Source: Neoarius graeffei
Lineage: Eukaryota > Chordata > Actinopteri > Siluriformes > Ariidae
Length of the DNA stretch: 64,000 bases
NCBI RefSeq assembly: GCF_027579695.1
Contig: NC_083570.1
Span: forward strand, 11,783,051-11,847,050
Direction of reading: 5' to 3'
Positions 23,789 through 34,925 of this stretch are shown here, one piece after another (positions within the stretch are counted from its first letter, which is position 1; each line of letters opens with the position of its first letter). The notes beneath the pieces were generated by a model. That model worked only from the letters and a program-made list of their open reading frames with translations, had not been told where the DNA came from and did no database searches. The translations under genes and the position numbers were made by a program.

Positions 23789-24752
23789 TAGGGCTGTAAC
23801 GATACACCGAACTCACGATTCGATTCGTATCGTGATTTTTGACCCACGATTCGATACGCCCGTGATTTTTTTTTAAAATGTTTTTTTAAAGTAGTAAATT
23901 TGACTTATTAACATTTACTTACTTACATTAACTATTTAATAACAAATAATTCAGACCACTGCAGAGAATGAGTAATATGTATGCAAAAACAAACAAATGT
24001 ATATCCAAAATAATATTGTTGAGCCGCAAGCTCTGTTTTTTTCGGTTCTGAAAAAGTCATTTTTCCAAATCGTATAAATCCGTTAAGATTTTTTTTGGGG
24101 GGGGGGTGGCTCTCTCACTGTCTCGCTCTCATAGGGCCAATGATTTTCTGTGATCGCGGAAAACAGATGGAAATTACGGAATTTTTATGGTGAAACATTG
24201 CTCGCGTGTCAAAATGTAACTGGCGCAGAAGGCTTCCGTCCAAGCAGACATGCCTTCAGTGTTGCCAGATATTGCTAATGTTTTCCACACCAAAATATGT
24301 TCAAAAGCACCTAAACCCGCCCAATCTGGCAACACTGCATGCCTTTCCGGTCAGGTGATTGTGATTGGCTTGTGGCACACCTAGCCAGCCAATGAGCTGC
24401 TTGTTTACAGATTCGCTCCCCGCGTCGCAACCAGAATGGCGACCGCTTAAAAGAAATGAATGCTCTGCCAGTGGCGAGTGTGGACGTTGCGTGACTCGCA
24501 GAAGATTGTCGCAGGTCGGCGAAAAAACGACTTACTAATAGATATTAAAAAAAAAGTAATTTAAGTAAGTTTAAAATGTAATTTAAATAAAAAGTAAAGT
24601 ATTCATAAATTGATGTTTGGAAGCGCCTCTGTTTTTGGGCTGAGGAGAAGTTTGAAAGGGTGTACCGCGATTCTGCCTTCTTGTATCGCGATACGGATCG
24701 TGGCTCTGCATATCGCGATTTCGATTTCGATACGCATATCGTTACAGCCCTA
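23789..24752. mobile_element. hAT-type non-autonomous element
   Basis: TIRs tagggctgtaacgata and tatcgttacagccct(a) with subterminal cgattcgat/atcgcgat motifs. A perfect 8 bp duplication, attttgag, lies at 23781-23788 and 24753-24760, which is diagnostic of hAT-class insertion. No transposase frame. Confidence 0.92.
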
Positions 24753-24800
24753 ATTTTGAGCATTTAATCGACCCCACAAATGTGATGCTCCAGAAACTCA

Positions 24801-25530
24801 GGCCATGTACACACGTAGCCGGGTATTTTTAAAACCGAACATTTTCCCCCCCCTCCGTTTATAAAAATGTTTTATCCACACCACCTCGTCTTCGAAAAAA
24901 ATCCCTTCCACACATAACCGAACATCTGCGTTTTCAATCACATTCATAAGCATTCCAAACCTGTAGATGGCATTATTTCCCCAAATCCTACCCCCTAATC
25001 ACATCAGAATAGCCCTCTGTTGGCGTCACTTCCGCCTAAACATAAAACATGGCGCCAAGCTCGTTCGTCTGGACAGACTCGGAGACAGAATTGCTTCTAA
25101 ACACAATTTTGGAGTATAAACTTCAAAAGACGCAAGAAACCGTTGATTGGGAATCTTGTCAGTAGTTGGGCTTCTAAAATTAAACATGTAAATAGCACCT
25201 GCACAATAATTAACGCTTTCAAGGCACTACTCCGATCCATTACTCTTTGTCCATGCTTAATCTGGCTTCTGCAGTAAACAAAGGTCGCACGTTTGACGTC
25301 AGGGCAGATTTGTTGTAATTTTTTTGGCGCAGATTGTGACGTTCTAAAACGCAAAACTCCGGTTATCTCTGTCTACACGAAAAGGCATACATGGGGTTTT
25401 CAAAAATCTTCACTTTGCCCGGAGTTTTTTTAAATATTCGTTTTTGATGTGTTTTCATGTGGATGACAGGCCAAAACGTAGAAAAATATCTTCGATTTAG
25501 CAGATACCCGGCTACGTGTGGACGGGGTCT
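24801..25530. mobile_element. Non-autonomous element with acacgtagccggg ends
   Basis: The left end (ggccatgtacacacgtagcc) and the inverse of the right end (agaccccgtccacacgtagc) share a 13 bp core plus imperfect tips. It interrupts the surrounding MITE. A clean target duplication is not visible. Probably hAT-related, but this is not shown. Confidence 0.7.
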
Positions 25531-25547
25531 TAATCTGCTCAAAGGAA

Positions 25548-26444
25548 GTAGCCTGGCAAGCCAGACTAAATGTGAATATTTAGTCTGGCCTCGCTCGTAG
25601 ACATTTCCGAAGGGTGTGGGTAGGAACAACCCGCTGTCTTTCAAACTGTCTCTGTGCGTATAGGACAACGCTCTGACCAATCAGCGCAACAGTGACTGTG
25701 ACGTAGTCAGAGCGACAGAAAGCAGTGGGGGAGACCTTGAAATAAAAAATTTTTCAAAACGCGTATTAATTAATAAACAGGTTCTAGATATTAAGAAGTT
25801 TGGAGATAATGACCACAAGTTTGGAGTCTGTACCACATACTTAACATACACTCATTTTTTTTTTTCAAGTTTTTTTCAAGAGTTTGCTTAAACTGTTTTT
25901 GCGAGTTTTTATTTAGTGGTGTTTGGTGAAATGATTTCCCTTAAATTTAAAATAACGGGAAAATAAGAAACAATCAAAAAGTCATGTTTCAAAGCTGTTT
26001 ATTAATTCTTCGTACTGCACAAACTAGCCCCATCCTTTTGGCTACGAGCGGAGCCAGCTGGTAGATCAGACTTTTGCCATAGCCGGTCGGCAAAACAGCG
26101 AAAACGTCCTTCTTGAAAAGGAATGAGCGGAGAGCCTCTTCCTGCTCATGTTTCAACGAAAACTCCAAGTCTAATTCTTCTAAAACTGATTCCAAAGCAG
26201 AGTCAAACGAGCGCTGTTCAATAGCTGTAGCCATCTTTCCTGTTGTGCTTTCTTCAGCGTCGCGCAGCTTTGTCGTCACTCCTGCAAAAGCCCGCCCAAA
26301 GAATCCAAACAAAAACCTTGCGTTGTGATTGGCGGGCACGATTTCATGCCCGGGGTGTTTTGTTGATATGGTACGAGGCTAGACCCACTCGTAGGCAAAA
26401 ATATTTTTGGCCGCTAGGCGGGTGGGTCTAGTTTACTAGGCTAC
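25548..26444 (-). mobile_element. DNA transposon carrying a captured helicase fragment
   Basis: The ends gtagcctgg and (inverse) gtagcctag lie between duplicated aaaggaa (25541-25547 and 26445-26451; possibly 8 bp including a shared C). Near each end are gtctggc / gtgggtctag motifs. The cargo is the RecQ-like fragment at 25989-26234 on the minus strand. A 7-8 bp duplication suggests hAT class. Confidence 0.75.
25989..26234 (-). pseudogene. RecQ-like helicase N-terminal fragment inside a transposon
   Basis: From the ATG at 26234 the minus-strand frame reads MATAIEQRSFDSALESVLEE, then a helicase core start: KHEQEEALRSFLFKKDVFA followed by LPTGYGKSLIYQLAPLVA. GYGKS is the Walker A (motif I) loop that binds ATP, and the preceding Q-like region matches the beginning of RecQ-family domain 1. 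No motif Ia, DEAH box or later domain follows; the frame ends in unrelated residues after about 70. It looks like one captured exon, with a possible splice donor lost or degraded near 26010. It is unlikely to make a working helicase. The upstream in-frame ATG at 26339 adds 35 unrelated residues. Confidence 0.75.
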
Positions 26445-26829
26445 AAAGGAAGGTCAGTTTTACAGCTTTTCTAAAGAGCTAAACTGTTTTCAGCTGTGCT
26501 AACATGATTGTACAAGGGTTTTCTAATCATCCATTAGCCTTCTGAGGCAATGAGCAAACACATTGTACCATTAGAACACTGGAGTGAGAGTTGCTGGAAA
26601 TGGGCCTCTATACACCTATGGAGATATTGCACCAAAAACCAGACATTTGCAGCTAGAATAGTCATTTACCACATTAGCAATGTATAGAGTGGATTTCTGA
26701 TTAGTTTAAAGTGAGCTTCATTGAAAAGAACAGTGCTTTTCTTTCAAAAATAAGGACATTTCAAAGTGACCCCAAACTTTTGAACAGTAGTGTATGTTAT
26801 ACTTAGCATATAATAATGGTTTGTTTTGG

Positions 26830-27580
26830 CCTGGTTATATACATGGGGCCAAATTACTCAATTCTGATTGGTCAATCAAGGAGGGTTTTTTGTTTTTCTG
26901 AAATGCTATTGGCTAGTTTGTTGCTTGGTTACGGTTACAAAAATCAGCGAATTTTGTCGACAAAATGGCTGACTCTGCTGACTCAGCAATGCCACGTTTC
27001 GCTATATTTGACGAAGAAATCATATAAACAATTGAAAGCTGCAAGCGAAAATGAAAATACCAAAAATAGTACGAATTTTTGGCTTTCCGTGTTTAAGAAA
27101 TGGGCCGCAGAAAGACAAATGAACGACTTTCTGGTGGCGTATGAATGCTGTGAGTTAGACAAGGTGCTATCGCGGTTTTATGCAGTAAGTGAGGAAAGAA
27201 AATGAGGAAAACTACAAACCAGACTCTCTTAAAGTAATGCAGCATTGGATCACTTTCAAAATCCTCGTGTCGTGTCCTGTCGCCGTGTCATGATGAAAGA
27301 TGCTTTAGAAACTGATTCAAACGTGCAAGATAGTCTCGCGCCCTGATTGGTTCAGAAAACGTGAATGACAAATGTTGTGAACTTGAACAGCTTCCGAAGT
27401 ATGAATTTGGCCCTATATATTATAAACAAGTAATCGTATGGTTCCTCGTAAAATTAAGGCTCAATTTCATTCGTGATTTCAAAGTTTTGAAATTGCCCGA
27501 GTCGTGCAATTTTCAGAACTTCGAAATCACTCGTGAAATTAATCCTTAACTTTACTCGGCCCCATACGATTACCTATACT
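26830..27580 (+). mobile_element. Repeat element carrying a KIAA1958/Crypton-like fragment
   Basis: Imperfect inverted ends ggttatatacatggggcc and ggccccatacgattacc bracket the block. Near the right end 27453-27545 forms a hairpin (attaaggctcaatttca against gaaattaatccttaa, with gatttcaaag / cttcgaaatc inside). The coding remnant is listed separately. Class uncertain. Confidence 0.5.
26965..27205 (+). pseudogene. Frameshifted fragment of a KIAA1958-like (Crypton-derived) protein
   Basis: The ATG at 26965 opens MADSADSAMPRFAIFDEEII and then stops. One frame over, the sequence continues as NTKNSTNFWLSVFKKWAAER and a C-terminal LDKVLSRFYA motif. NTK-x-ST-x-x-W-x-x-x-F-x-x-W followed by LD-x-x-L-x-x-FY is the pattern of the N-terminal region of KIAA1958-like and other Crypton tyrosine-recombinase-derived proteins. 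The recombinase domain itself is absent. One small indel near codon 20 breaks the frame. Confidence 0.55.
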
Positions 27581-30113
27581 AATCAGTAAATGTCTAATTT
27601 TAATGAATTTAATAAATAATTTTAACATATTATTGTCCTGAAAACAGTGCCCTAGGTATGAACTGTTGCCTAACCAGGCTTCGTTTTGATCTGTAGTGTT
27701 GGTTTTGCTCAGTGTTTTTGGGGAAAATTTTGACCTTCATTGAAACAGTTAACTGAAGCATATTTAAGTAGTAATGATCATAAAAATCATTATCTTAATA
27801 ATAATAATAATAACAGTGGTGGTTATGAGCTGTATGATAATAAATACCGTATCGTCATAAAGTCTGCTTTATTAGCAACATGCTAACTTTGTGATGAGCT
27901 GGGCTGTCTAGTTTTGTTCCGTGTTTCTGTGAAAAATGTAGGAAGGAATGATGCCACCGTCTTACTTTTTATAAAGTTCATTTTGTGTCTTCAACCTTTA
28001 CAATACTTTCTTAAACATCTGAAGTCACGTTAGTAAAGTTCTGCATGTTTAGCTTCTTTGGAATGTCATGAAAATTGTTATAAATACGTCATGATTAAGT
28101 TAGTAAATGTATAGGTTGGGTACAACTTTAAATTGTTCCGTTTTTAGTCAGATAATTCACATTAATTTAATTAACGGAATTGATATAAATACATAGGAAA
28201 TTCAGATATTTCTCGATCGTCACCTCGAGCGACTTGGCAAAATGGCGGCCAATCGCTCAACCATAAGCAAGGAAGAATTACACATGATGAAAGAAAATGC
28301 TATTCTGAAAAGTGCTAAAGATGCTACGAAGTTTGGTCTAAAACTATTCAAAGGGCAGGTGGAATTGGGATTTATCGATTTTATCGATTTCAAAACAAAG
28401 TATTTTATGTGAGTCGGCAAAACGACTCGATTTCGTCTCGATATTCGCTTCACCTTCAGCGAAGAATCCTTTAATAATAAGTATAATATTCTATTTCGTT
28501 GACTATAACAGCGTGGATTGTTTAGATTACATTATTGAAACCGTGTAAAATGTTTCCGTTACAATCCTTGACTGTGGAATACTAATATTAATTAATATCT
28601 ATAAAGCGTGCATCATGCATAAAATTAACTGATGAATTAAATTCACTTAGGTGCACACTTTTACCTTTCCACTCCGTACACACGTGAGTCACACAAGTCT
28701 TGTTTACATCAGTATCCTATTTGTGCATTATAAACATCTGCAGGTGAATCGGCTCATTTCAGATCGATACGCTGTGACCTTCAGGGCATCGCTACAAGAT
28801 TAAACGCAAACGCGCGCACACACACACGGTATCAAATACAACAAAATACAATTCTTATCCAAGTAAATATAACCAGCACAAAAAGCAAACTGGTGTGAGG
28901 TATTGTATTATATTTTCAGATATATTTAACATAAAGCAAGGCTAAAGATCAATCTCGGATAGGAATTTGATCTCGACTCGGTTAATTTAGTTTTGCGTTC
29001 GCACGTTAATAATGACGAGATTGGAAATACTAATTTGGAAGGCGTAAATTGGTTTACGTATAAGCCGTTGTGTAAACGGGCAGGACGTGGTTTCAAAAAC
29101 AAGACTTTAATTAAAGTTGCCTTTATACACCATTCTGAGCACTAATGGAAACGTGATTAAAGCACGTGTGTATCCTAAGGGCTTAATTTTCCTCGCTACA
29201 CTCAGATGGCTAGATTTTAAGATTTCATTTTGCATTATATCAACGTGGTCATTACTGTTGTTATTGTTTTTATTATTATTATTTGTTCCATTGTGCACTG
29301 CTTGCTTGCCGTGTTTTTCCCCCTCCTGACTGTACAGTTCATTTTAAAAGCTTCTCTTTTTTTTTTTTTTCTTTATCTGATTGATGATCATTATAAATAA
29401 TACCGACAGAACCGGAGCTCTAAAGCCGCCACACACACTCCGAGATCGTCCTAATGGAGGTGTGTGTGCAGGTGGGAGTGAAATTGACAGAAGAGATGCA
29501 GCGAGTACGAGAGCAGGAGCATGGCAGTGCGTTTGTTGGACTTTCCTGGAACACTGGATTGATCTACAGGCGTAAAATTTGGAAGTTGGAAGACTTTACA
29601 TGTTTGTACACATCCTCCCGCACATCCTGCTTTCTTAACAGGATGAGGATTTGACGTTTAGCTTAATAATCCTGAGAGCTCGGTCAGAATAAAGACATTC
29701 ATGGATTAGGTGTGGGTTGATATGATACAAATACGGTATCATGATTCTGAAAGATATTTCTCTGATACGCATGATGTGATTGTACTTGATGCTTCTTTAT
29801 TTTGTGTCTGGAAAAATTTAATTAACACTGAAGCGCAGGAAGAACAAACGTGAAAATTTTAAACCGTTAATGCTTTTGTAGAAATGTAATCAGCCTAGCT
29901 GTTTCCGATCCGTTTTGTAATTTAAAAAAAAAGAAGAAAAAAACATTTTAAGAAATCGATAATCAACGATATCATGAGGAAAAGTGTGTAATTTTATCAC
30001 AATTTAGCATATCGGTATCATATCATCATACTGTCCAACCTTCTTATCATGCACACATGTCAATCAAGGCTCGGTCCAAATGACATTTCCATTTCCAATG
30101 GACCAGATTTTAA
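27581..30113. other. Intron sequence, mostly without recognisable features
   Basis: Contains a TAA run (27798-27815), a short CA run (28812-28826) and ATT runs (29250-29285). Apart from the short frame at 28242-28412 no coding remnant was recognised. Confidence 0.5.
28242..28412 (+). pseudogene. Short frame, possible Crypton/KIAA1958-like N-terminal fragment
   Basis: A 56-codon frame starts MAANRSTISKEELHMMKENA and contains KSAKDATKFGLKLFKG. The ISKEEL...AT-K-x-G-x-K-x-F pattern resembles N-termini of KIAA1958-like proteins, but the match is short. The ATG is in a good context (aaaATGG). Just after the stop, gagtcggcaaaacgactc is a perfect inverted repeat. Assignment is tentative. Confidence 0.3.
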
Positions 30114-30121
30114 TCTACGGT

Positions 30122-31379
30122 CAGGGCTCGAAATTAACTTTTTTTCTTTGTGTCCCCCAGTGGTCCCGAATTCTATGTTGTATTGTCCCGAATGGAAGCA
30201 ATAGTGTCCCCATTTTTTTTCCTCTCTGAAATAACCAGTGGTTAATATTATCATATGAAGTTACTATTATATTTGTAACTATGCGATTTTGAACCCTTTA
30301 TATCATTTTTACAATAAGTCACAAAACACAAGTGACACATGTCCTATACATCATCTACTTCAAAATTACAGTTATTGCATTTTCAGTTTATTAAACTTTG
30401 GCAATCTCACTGTATGAATAGATACCCGTTTATTTAAAGGGGCCAACTAGCTCATTCAGAAAATGTTTCAACTCCCTACATCTGCAGTACACTTTAGTTG
30501 AAAATAAGACCCCTTTTATGTTCATTTCATCTACTTATACCTTGAATATCTGTTGGCACTTATAAGGCCAACTTATAATTTTCACCATTACCATTATCCA
30601 TTTTTATGAACTTTCCGTTATCCATTACCGTTATCCATTTTTATGAATTTTCCGTTATCCATTACCGTTATCCATTTTTATGAACTTTCGCTGCCGAAAC
30701 GTGGGTGCAAATGTTAGCAACATCAACATAGTGCCAGGTCCGAGCCTAGCTGTGCTGCTGACTGACTAAACTTTCTGAACTAGAAAGACACCAAGAAAAC
30801 TCACTTATTCTGTTGAACGGTATCTTCCGTCAATATCATCCACATCATTCCTGTTGTATTTTATAACGTGTCTAACAGTGTTCATTCAGTTCATTCAGTT
30901 GCTAGCGTTGCCTGCAGACCAGGCGATGACACTTTGGATCCTGAAGGTCCCGGAGACGTTATGTCTGGGCTTTCAGTTTCTTCCCCGCGGTCGGTCCGCT
31001 TCAACCACTTCAGCATTTTTGTTCTGGCAAGAGTCGGCGCAGCGTGTGCGGTAGCAATTCCATTCCAAGTCCATATAATGCGGACTCCGGCCGAAGATTC
31101 TAGAACAGAATGCGCTGCTCTGTAGCCTACGGATGCAGGTGCATCGAAAGTGTAGCTACTATGTATTTTTCGCTGTTAACGTTTTAAAATTAAAATTGAC
31201 AAATTAGGTGAATGTCTACGTATGGTTTACGGCTTTGTAAATAATATTAATGTAGAACTTTTTTTCTAGATCTATTTTTTTCCATTGTCCCAGGATTGTC
31301 CCAGATATGATAATTTTGTGTCCCGATGACATTTTTTATGGTCCCCGGGACGTCGGGACACCGTTAGTTTCGAGCGCTG
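30122..31379. mobile_element. hAT-type element, 1.26 kb
   Basis: TIRs cagggctcgaaattaac and (inverse of the right end) cagcgctcgaaactaac. A perfect 8 bp duplication, tctacggt, lies at 30114-30121 and 31380-31387. Internal triple repeat of ccattaccgttatccatttt near 30585-30680. Open frames at 30854-31125 show no recognisable transposase domain. It inserted at the very end of the Tc1-like repeat that resumes at 31386. Confidence 0.9.
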
Positions 31380-31385
31380 TCTACG

Positions 31386-31667
31386 GTGCTGTGCAAAAGT
31401 CTTAGGTACGTGTAAAGAAATGCTGCAGAGCAAAAATGGATTAAAAAATAATGAAATGAAATGTTTCAACATTAAAAAAATACAGTAAGCTGTAATAAAT
31501 GAAACATAAGGAAATTATTTAGCTCATTTATAAGGAGCGTCTTACAGAACCAACCATAGTTCTTCTGGACACCTTGACCATCATGCTCGCTTCGTAACTT
31601 TGCACCAAAAAAAAAAAAAAAGAGTAGCCTTCGTTATGTTTTATTTTTTAATCTGAAAAGTCCTCTC
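31386..31667 (+). mobile_element. Tc1-like repeat fragment (same family as 14561)
   Basis: Begins gtgctgtgcaaaagtcttag and follows 14561-14890 through gaacca-cc, cttctggacacctttga-like and ttatgtttt motifs with deletions. It is interrupted at TTAA by the element 31672-32345 and resumes at 32346 (aaagtgggaataca; copy at 14561 has aaagtaggaatacg). Confidence 0.75.
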
Positions 31668-31671
31668 TTAA

Positions 31672-32345
31672 AGGGGAACCGAAGTCATTTTTAAACTTGC
31701 TTTATTTCTTAATTAACGTGTTATTCAATGATGTTTTCGGTTTTAGTAACCTTATATCGTGACTCGTATTGGCAACTAATCACAATTAAATATGATACTT
31801 ATCGGCGTATTCGGTTTGTAGCCGTGTTGAGTTTAGTTCGTTTGGTCCACGGTAGGCGTCGCTTATCCGCGCGATCTTCACGAGACTTGCGCGAGACTTC
31901 GAAACGTGACTTGTCAGCCAGGTGTCAGTGCCGCCATTTTGAAAACAGTTTTCCAAACGAAATATTGCACAAAAACGAGTTTAAATGACGATTACCGCCT
32001 ACTTTTTTCAAATTTTCCTGATTGCTATCAAAACAAAACAAACTTCCGGCTTGATTACGTCAGCGTTCGAAAGCGGGCGCGCGCGTCTTTTGACAGCGTT
32101 GGCAGATGTCGGTCACTTTGATTTCCGCTATACGTTTTCTTCCGTCCTACAATGTCTCGCACAGGTCTCAACAAATCTCGTTTATGGCCATCGCTTTGAC
32201 ATATGGACTGATATATTACAGAGCATATTTAAAACATTCATAACTTGCTATAGCAGCGACAAAATAGCGATCAAAAACACATTCCGATATTTAATAAAAT
32301 GAGAAATAGAATTTTGATAATAAAATATTTGCCTTCAGTTCCCCT
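31672..32345 (-). mobile_element. TTAA-flanked DNA transposon, copy 2 (short form)
   Basis: A 674 bp element with TIRs aggggaaccgaag and (inverse) aggggaactgaag and an exact TTAA on each side (31668-31671 and 32346-32349). It interrupts a Tc1-like repeat whose unbroken version at 14561 has a single TTAA. Inverted relative to copies 1 and 3 and without their nested insert. piggyBac-superfamily class is inferred from TTAA. Its open frames are not transposase-like. Confidence 0.88.
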
Positions 32346-32601
32346 TTAAAAGTGGGAATACACTGTAAAAAAAAAATGATTGGCTGATTTAATTTCAAAA
32401 ATTAGTGCAACATTTTTGCATCCATAATTTTATGTAGAAAATGCATACATTTTGGGGCATTTTTACACGTAAAATTAAGCTGACTTTACTAAAAAATAAT
32501 AATAATAAATCTGAATTTCACTTCATGTCTTTACTAAAAAATATAGATTTCTCCAGCCAGTAAATTTGAGCTCTTTCGTTTAGACTTTCTTAATATTTTA
32601 A

Positions 32602-33744
32602 AGGAGAACTGAAGGCAAATTTTTTTATTATCAAAATTCTATTTCTCTCATTTTATTAAATATCGGAATGCATTTTTGATAGCTATTGTGTCACTGCTAT
32701 AGCAAGTTATGAGTGTTTGAAATATGCTCTGTAATATATCAGTCCATATGTCAAAGCAACGGCCGTAAACGAGATTCGCTGAGGCCTGTGCGAGACATCG
32801 TAGGACGGAAGTAAAACGTACAGCAGAAATCAAAGTGACCGACATCTGCCAACGTTCCCTGTGTCCGAAATCGCTCACTTGTTCACTACTCACTACATAG
32901 GGAATTACTCTATAGAGGACTATACAGTGAGCTCATTGGTAAAATGAAAAAACGCTTTCGGACACTAGTCCGTCGTGCTGGTATTTACGTCATTACTGTC
33001 GCACAGTTAAAACGTGCCAGATCATTCGGCTGGTGGGTTTCAAAATAATAAACACACGCTTGTGTTTTTGTGATAAATCCATATTATACTGAGCGCATTT
33101 CCCACATTAATCAATACAAAGTCCCTGCATCCTTCAGTTCTTTTAAATCAAGGCTGAATCCTTTCTTTCTTCTTTGCCACCGCCTTTTATTAAATCAAAT
33201 TTGAGACTTTTAATTTGATTTCTTTCAGCGCGACCGCAATGCATGATGGGATATATTGCTTTGGTTAGTGACCATCGTTGTACGCTACTTTTCGTGATGC
33301 ATTGTGGGATACTTTTTTTTTTAACGCTGCGCCGCACGCCCTCTTTCGAACGCTGATGTAATCAAGCCAGAAGTTTTGTTTGTTTTGGTAGCAGTCAGGA
33401 AAGTTTGAAAAAAGTAGGCAGTAATCGTCATTTCAACTCGTTTTTGTGCAATACTTCGTTTGAAAAACAGTTTTCAAAATGGCGGCACCGACACCTGGCT
33501 GACGCTTCACGTTTCGAAGTCTCGCACAAGTCTCGTGAAGATCACGCGGATAAGCGACGCCTGCCGTGGACCAAACGAACTAAATTCAACACGGCCAGAA
33601 ACCGAATAGGCCGATAAGTATCATATTTAATTGCGATTAGTTGCCAATACGAGTCACGATATAAGGTTACTAAAACCGAAAACGTCATTGAATAACACGT
33701 TAATTAAGAAATAAAGCAAGTTTAAAAATGACTTCAGTTCATCT
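32602..33744 (+). mobile_element. TTAA-flanked DNA transposon, copy 3 (long form)
   Basis: A 1143 bp element with left end aggagaactgaaggc and right end acttcagttcatct, and TTAA at 32598-32601 and 33745-33748. It contains the same internal element as copy 1 (about 32857-33320), but there the right end of the insert is deleted: the sequence jumps from gcattgtgggatac through a T run to cgctgcgccgcacg. Copies 1 and 3 are colinear over about 1 kb. Confidence 0.85.
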
Positions 33745-34225
33745 TTAAGTAGCAAAAGCAGACCGGTGCAAACTCACATCAGTGACCAGTCGGTCACTTC
33801 ATGATATAAACAAATAAAACCCGAAAAGTTTGAACACCGTCGTATTTAAGAACATCTCCGGTAAAAGACTGGATTAATTATTTGAAAACCTGACCCCATT
33901 TAGATTTGCTAATTTATCAGTGCTAGCTCCACTTTGCTAGCCTCATGTTTGCTTGCAGTCAGAACACCTTTTGATGGAGATAAACAAAACCCTGTAAAAC
34001 ATTACGTCAATTGCATTACGTCAATTGTTTGAAACAAGCCAACAACAGCAGCAACAAAAAAACCCCTCATAACTGTAAACCCATAAGAATTAACAGTCTA
34101 ATGTGCTTTTACCGATGCAATCCTCCCTTTCGGTGTCGTAGCAAAGAGTCCAAATGCTTCGGCGTATGGTCTAATGGTGTGATGTCAGAAGATCTCAAAA
34201 TATTTAGGTGAGTATTCCTAAATCT

Positions 34226-34601
34226 GGCGGCACGGTGGTGTAGTGGTTAGCGCTGTCGCCTCACAGCAAGAAGGTCCGGGTTCGAGCCCCGTGGCCGGCG
34301 AGGGCCTTTCTGTGTGGAGTTTGCATGTTCTCCCCGTGTCCGCGTGGGTTTCCTCTGGGTGCTCCGGTTTCCCCCACAGTCCAAAGACATGCAGGTTAGG
34401 TTAACTGGTGACTCTAAATTGACCGTAGGTGTGAATGTGAGTGTGAATGGTTGTCTGTGTCTACGTGCAGCCCTGTGATGACCTGGCGACTTGTCCAGGG
34501 TGTACCCCGCCTTTCGCCCGTAGTCAGCTGGGATAGGCTCCAGCTTGCCTGCGACCCTGTAGAACAGGATAAAGCGGCTACAGATAATGAGATGAGATGA
34601 G
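34226..34601 (+). mobile_element. tRNA-derived SINE, copy 4 (complete)
   Basis: Best copy in the window. It starts ggcggcacggtggtgtagtg; a box A-like tggtgtagtggtt and box B ggttcgagcccc mark an internal RNA polymerase III promoter from a tRNA-like head. It ends in gatgagatgagatgag. A perfect 12 bp duplication, attcctaaatct, lies at 34214-34225 and 34602-34613. SINEs move with LINE-encoded reverse transcriptase; no partner LINE was seen here. Confidence 0.96.
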
Positions 34602-34925
34602 ATTCCTAAATCTCCTGAACGTAGGTATTGCTAAAGATGACAGACAATGTTTGTGCAAAATCTTCAAATAGTGACTTTACTGGACTTATTCTTTTAATTG
34701 AGCCAAGTTCAGATAACAGCATTTTAAGGTCAAATCTCTTTTTTATGAGCAATTTGTACTGCAGTGAAGAATTATTATTATTATTATTATTATTTTATTA
34801 TTATTTTTTTAAGAGTGTATGCTACTCAAACACATTCCAGACTTTTTTTTTTTCCTTTGACGTTTAATTTTGTGTTGGGGAAAAAAAACCCAAACGAACG
34901 TTCGGGACTCTAAAAGATTTTGTAA

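Larger units (their letters stand above)
23645..26792. mobile_element. TA-flanked Tc1-like MITE containing three nested transposons
   Basis: The ends cactaccgttcaaaagtttg and caaacttttgaacagtagtg are inverted with one mismatch, flanked by TA. The host element itself is only about 550 bp, split into 23645-23788, 24753-24800, 25531-25547 and 26445-26792. The inserts are at 23789-24752, 24801-25530 and 25548-26444. The ends are a common teleost Tc1-like type. Confidence 0.85.

Noticed and set aside
29381..29654. Short frames near 29.4 kb as an exon of an unknown gene
   Set aside because: No domain recognised, no convincing splice-site pair, and the frames are short.
34226..34300. Functional tRNA gene
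   Set aside because: Box A and box B are present, but as the head of a SINE with a 12 bp target duplication and a SINE body; no cloverleaf with a proper acceptor stem was seen.
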